Shown piece after piece: positions 60,778-64,000 of a stretch of DNA of 64,000 nt (position 1 is the first letter of the stretch; every line of letters starts with the position of its first letter). The notes below the pieces were generated by a model. The model saw nothing but the letters and a program-made list of their open reading frames with translations. It made no database searches and was not told the DNA's origin. The position numbers were made by a program, and so were the translations under genes. Source of the DNA: an uncultured Muribaculaceae bacterium (lineage in GTDB: Bacteria > Bacteroidota > Bacteroidia > Bacteroidales > Muribaculaceae); NCBI GenBank assembly GCA_934667475.1, contig CAKUMB010000002.1, forward strand, positions 1-64,000. Reading direction: 5' to 3'.

Positions 60778-63345
60778 TCATTTCTGCTCTTCCCTGACGG
60801 GCTCCGTGGCCAGTCTGGCTTTCACGTTGTCGCCGTCTAAGTCGATTACCATTTCGGTGCCTTCGGCCATGCCCTCGTGCTTCAGCATAAGTTCCGACAG
60901 AGGGTCTTCCACATAGGTCTGAATGGCACGCTTCAGCGGGCGGGCGCCATACTGGTTGTCATAGCCCTTGTCGGCAATAAACTGCTTGGCGGCGTCGGTG
61001 ATGGTGAGGCGGTAGCCGAGCGCATCGATGCGCTTGTAGAAAGCAGCCAACTCAATGTCGATGATCTTGCCTATGGCCTGCTTGTCGAGCGATGCAAAGG
61101 TGATTATGTCGTCGATGCGGTTGAGAAACTCGGGCGAGAAGTTGCGGTTGAGGGCTTTGCGAATCACCGAGTCGGTGCGCTCTTTGGTGATGACCGATGT
61201 GTTAAAGCCCACGCCTGCGCCAAAGTCTTTCAACTCGCGTGTGCCAATGTTCGACGTCATTATAATTATGGTGTTCTTGAAGTCGACCTTGCGACCGAGG
61301 CTGTCGGTGAGGTTGCCCTCGTCGAGCACTTGCAGCAGGATGTTGAACACATCGGGGTGTGCCTTCTCCACCTCGTCGAGCAGCACCACCGAATAGGGGT
61401 GGCGGCGCACCTTTTCGGTGAGTTGTCCGCCCTCTTCATAGCCCACGTAGCCCGGAGGCGCGCCCACCAGGCGCGACACGGTGAACTTCTCCATATATTC
61501 GCTCATGTCGATACGAATCAGCGAGTCGGCTGAGTTAAACAAGAATTCTGCCAGCCGCTTGGCCAGCAACGTTTTGCCCACACCAGTTGAACCGAGGAAC
61601 ATGAATGAGCCTATGGGGCGGTTGGGGTCTTTTAGCCCCACCCTGTTGCGCCTTATGGCGCGCACTATTTTGTCGATAGCCTCGTCCTGACCCACAACCT
61701 TCGACTTCAGGTCGTCGGCCATGCCCAGCAGACGCAGTCCCTCGGACTGCGCAATGCGCTGCACGGGCACACCGGTCATCATGGCCACCACTTCGGCCAC
61801 ATCGGCCTCGTCGACCGTTTCGCGGTGCGAGTCGAGCTTCTGTTCCCAGTCGGCCTTGGCCTGTTCGAGCGATGCCTGCAGTTTCTCTTGCTGGTCACGG
61901 TAGCCTGCAGCGCTCTCGAAGTTTTGCGCTTGCACCGCCTTCAGCTTGTTGGCCTGCGCTTCGGCCACCTGCTTCTCGAGGTCGCCTATTTCCTTCGGCA
62001 CTACCACCTTAGATATTCTTGAGCGTGCTCCGGCCTCGTCAAGGGCATCGATGGCTTTGTCGGGGAAGAAACGGTCGCTCACATAGCGGTCGGTGAGCTT
62101 GACGCACGCCTCCAGGGCTGCGTCGGTGTAAGCCACCCCGTGGTGCTTCTCATACACGCCCTTGATGTTTTTCAGAATTTCAAGAGTCTGCTCGGGTGTG
62201 GTGGGCTCAACCATCACTTTCTGGAAGCGGCGCTCAAGGGCGCCGTCCTTCTCAATGTTTTTGCGATACTCGTCGATGGTGGTGGCGCCAATGCACTGAA
62301 TTTCGCCACGCGCAAGGGCTGGCTTAAGCAGATTGGCCGCGTCCATGGTGCCGCTCGCGTTGCCTGCGCCCACAATGGTGTGTATTTCGTCGATAAACAA
62401 AATCAGGTTGGGGTTGGCGGCAGCCTCGTCGATAATCGACTTGATGCGCTCCTCAAACTGGCCGCGATATTTGGTGCCGGCCACCACCGAGGCCATGTCG
62501 AGGGCCACAATGCGCTTGTCGAAAAGCACACGCGCCACCTTGTGAGTCACTATGCGCAGGGCCAAGCCCTCTATTATGGCCGACTTGCCAACGCCAGGCT
62601 CGCCAATCAGCACAGGATTGTTTTTTTTGCGTCGGCTCAGAATCTGTGCCAGACGCTCAATTTCGCGTTCGCGCCCAATCACGGGGTCGAGTTTGCCGTC
62701 GGCAGCGGCCCGAGTTATGTCCTTGCCATATTTGTCGATGCTGGGCGTGCCCTTGCCAGTGGCCGCGGTGCTGCGCCGTTGGGCAGTCTGTCCGCCCTGG
62801 CCGGCTGCGGAGCCCTGGCCGTCGGCACCGTCGTCATCGATTGTGTCGTCGTCGTCGGCAAAGTCGGCTCCAGCCTCAGGAGCCACAAAATCCTCACTGC
62901 TGAGAATTTTGTTCACCTTGTCATAGTCTATGTTCATTTCTTTCATCAGTTTGCTGTTGAATGTGTCGTTGCCGCTTCGCAGCATGGCCAATAGCATGTG
63001 CCCGCTGCCGGCCACTTCGGTCTGGCGCCGTTCGGCCTCGAGCAGAGTGTCGCGCAGCAAGTCGCTAACCGACTGGCTTACGGCAAAGCACTCGGTGTCG
63101 TCGCCGTTAAACCCTTGGCACTTTTCGCTGCTGAAACCATTGATCTCGGTTTCGAGGCGTAACTCAATGTCGGGTATGGGCGCATGCAAGTCTTCAAACA
63201 CCTGATAAGCGTTTGAGTCCTTAGTCTTCAGTATTCCCAGCAGCACATGCTCGGGCTGCAACTTGTGGCAGTTGAGCCTAAGGGCCTCATGCTGGCTGTG
63301 AATTAAAATTCTGCTGACTACACTATTGAATGCTCTTTTTATCAT
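60778..63345 (-). CDS. clpC: ClpC-type AAA+ ATPase of the Clp protease
   Basis: The 855-residue Hsp100 unfoldase feeds substrates to ClpP. An N-domain with two Clp repeats covers about residues 1-145, followed by an acidic linker ([13 protein letters not shown]). AAA-1 has Walker [14 protein letters not shown] and [12 protein letters not shown] middle region with a UVR-like motif ([15 protein letters not shown], about 455-470) defines ClpC rather than ClpB. AAA-2 has [16 protein letters not shown] and [14 protein letters not shown]. Its gene is monocistronic, with terminator and htpG downstream. No McsA/McsB/CtsR genes are near, so CtsR-type control is not indicated. Confidence 0.96.
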   Translation of the reverse strand: MIKRAFNSVVSRILIHSQHEALRLNCHKLQPEHVLLGILKTKDSNAYQVFEDLHAPIPDIELRLETEINGFSSEKCQGFNGDDTECFAVSQSVSDLLRDTLLEAERRQTEVAGSGHMLLAMLRSGNDTFNSKLMKEMNIDYDKVNKILSSEDFVAPEAGADFADDDDTIDDDGADGQGSAAGQGGQTAQRRSTAATGKGTPSIDKYGKDITRAAADGKLDPVIGREREIERLAQILSRRKKNNPVLIGEPGVGKSAIIEGLALRIVTHKVARVLFDKRIVALDMASVVAGTKYRGQFEERIKSIIDEAAANPNLILFIDEIHTIVGAGNASGTMDAANLLKPALARGEIQCIGATTIDEYRKNIEKDGALERRFQKVMVEPTTPEQTLEILKNIKGVYEKHHGVAYTDAALEACVKLTDRYVSDRFFPDKAIDALDEAGARSRISKVVVPKEIGDLEKQVAEAQANKLKAVQAQNFESAAGYRDQQEKLQASLEQAKADWEQKLDSHRETVDEADVAEVVAMMTGVPVQRIAQSEGLRLLGMADDLKSKVVGQDEAIDKIVRAIRRNRVGLKDPNRPIGSFMFLGSTGVGKTLLAKRLAEFLFNSADSLIRIDMSEYMEKFTVSRLVGAPPGYVGYEEGGQLTEKVRRHPYSVVLLDEVEKAHPDVFNILLQVLDEGNLTDSLGRKVDFKNTIIIMTSNIGTRELKDFGAGVGFNTSVITKERTDSVIRKALNRNFSPEFLNRIDDIITFASLDKQAIGKIIDIELAAFYKRIDALGYRLTITDAAKQFIADKGYDNQYGARPLKRAIQTYVEDPLSELMLKHEGMAEGTEMVIDLDGDNVKARLATEPVREEQK

Positions 63346-63480
63346 TTGAAGTCGTTAAAAATCCAAATCTCCAATTGGTCGTTTCTTTTTCTGCCACATA
63401 TGAAAATGATGCAGAGTTTGTGTTGAATTTGCAATTATCGTGCCAAAATGGCTGATTTCATGATTAAACCGCAGGATAAT

Positions 63481-63521
63481 CAAAGGGGGGAGCAGGCAGC
63501 GGTCACCTTCTCCCCTCTTTG
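63481..63521 (-). terminator. Hairpin after small envelope gene
   Basis: CAAAG(G)GGGGAG (63481-63492) pairs with CTCCCC(T)CTTTG (63510-63521). It lies 40 bp beyond the stop of the 101-residue gene. There is no T-run, so termination is only probable. Confidence 0.5.
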
Positions 63522-63560
63522 TGGTAGTTACTGTTCACTTATTTGTTTGTGCGGCCGTGC

Positions 63561-63866
63561 CTACTTGCCGCGGCGGCTAAACTTGTGCCACAGCTTATAG
63601 GACAGTTTCGACACCTTGTATCCAATCAGCAGGTAGTCCACAGCCTTCAGCCGGCCAATCACTTCGCTGCCAAACAGCAGGCTGCGCACATTGCCGCTGC
63701 TGGCCTGTGTCTTGGCCTGGGCCAGCTTGGCGGTGATGCGCTCCTTGGCAACCTCTGACTTTATGGCAGCAAGCGCACGCTGAAAGCGCAACTGCTCGAG
63801 CGTGTATCCCTTCCACTGGGCGGTGTCGTTCCCGTTTGCCACGGGTTTGCTATTGTTGTTCGTCAT
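63561..63866 (-). CDS. Small conserved-type protein of unknown function
   Basis: The 101-residue protein has a polar N-terminus (TNNNSKPVANGNDTAQW) and a helical segment GYTLEQLRFQRALAAIKSEVAKERI. The amphipathic C-terminus is rich in Lys/Tyr (VDYLLIGYKVSKLSYKLWHKF). I do not recognise a named family. Its start overlaps the end of the upstream membrane-protein gene by 17 bp, so they form an operon. In Bacteroidales small proteins of this kind sit beside holin-like membrane proteins. Confidence 0.6.
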   Translation of the reverse strand: MTNNNSKPVANGNDTAQWKGYTLEQLRFQRALAAIKSEVAKERITAKLAQAKTQASSGNVRSLLFGSEVIGRLKAVDYLLIGYKVSKLSYKLWHKFSRRGK

Positions 63867-64000
63867 TGGGCTTAATGAAAAGCTTGGTTACAAATCTTGT
63901 TATTGGGTCGACTATCAGCCCCTTTCGGCATTTGAGCACGATTAGCAGCACCACAAGCAGCAGCGCTGCCACTATCAGGTAGGAAGCCCACAGGCAGGCC
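63850..64000 (-). CDS. Membrane protein, 5'-truncated by window edge
   Basis: The last 49 codons of a leftward gene enter from the right edge. They encode one hydrophobic helix (SYLIVAALLLVVLLIVL) followed by a basic tail KCRKGLIVDPITRFVTKLF and end in TAG at 63850-63852. The helix-plus-basic-tail end and the neighbour resemble the holin-X/phage-holin-superfamily III proteins common in Bacteroidales envelopes, but too little is visible to be sure. Confidence 0.5.
   Translation of the reverse strand, partial: ACLWASYLIVAALLLVVLLIVLKCRKGLIVDPITRFVTKLFIKPNDEQQ

Noticed and set aside
1..64000. CRISPR arrays, tRNA and rRNA genes
   Set aside because: No regularly spaced direct repeats and no convincing tRNA cloverleaf or rRNA sequence were noticed; a covariance-model scan would settle tRNAs.

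Overview
The window is a chromosomal segment of a Bacteroidales bacterium, most likely a Muribaculaceae-like gut commensal. The evidence is the gene content: a type III glutamine synthetase, a fused LpxC-FabZ, a short SerA with lysine in place of the catalytic histidine, a Tgt without zinc cysteines, and DUF4251 and DUF3298 proteins. The promoters also fit, with several -7 boxes of the TAnnTTTG type and TTTG boxes 19-20 bp upstream. The genus is an inference. No rRNA, tRNA, CRISPR array, insertion sequence or complete prophage was recognised.

Region 1-2.4 kb is visibly AT-rich against the GC-rich remainder. It carries a leftward, translationally coupled restriction-modification-like cassette: the N-terminal piece of an amino-methyltransferase, an HNH nuclease, an unknown ORF, and a C-terminal piece of a C5-cytosine methyltransferase. 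Both methyltransferases are incomplete. Region 2.4-6.3 kb holds gdhA and the serC-serA operon. Region 6.3-13.2 kb is leftward: recQ, a TPR/PD40 secreted protein and a PHP phosphatase, then a lipoprotein, rsmG and a metallo-hydrolase. Region 13.2-17.8 kb has glnN behind a long structured leader and a PurF-like amidotransferase.

Region 17.8-26.2 kb is leftward: dxr, rseP, rlmI, an M49 peptidase and an AlkD-like HEAT protein, plus a PhnP-like hydrolase and a lipoprotein. Region 26.4-37.2 kb has mutS2, an LptF/G permease, tgt, a PLD/DEAH/DUF3427 defence-type helicase cut by an in-frame TAG just after Walker A, udk, lptB and a CPBP protease. Region 37.3-48.6 kb has a DUF4251 protein, gyrA (leucine at the main quinolone-resistance position), two TPR paralogues, a Pif1-like helicase fused to TPRs, mlaEF without mlaD, and a hemerythrin/LuxR pair.

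Region 48.7-55.1 kb is a metal-handling locus: a FeoB-associated Cys-rich peptide, a His-rich periplasmic protein and an RND efflux operon behind a palindromic operator. Region 55.2-58.5 kb is the lipid A operon lpxD-lpxC/fabZ-lpxA. Region 58.6-64 kb has htpG, clpC and two small envelope-type genes, the last running off the window.

Most of the window is ordinary core genome. The unusual parts are the broken R-M cassette, the nonsense-split helicase, the glnN leader, the GyrA substitution and the hemerythrin/LuxR and metal-efflux control regions.
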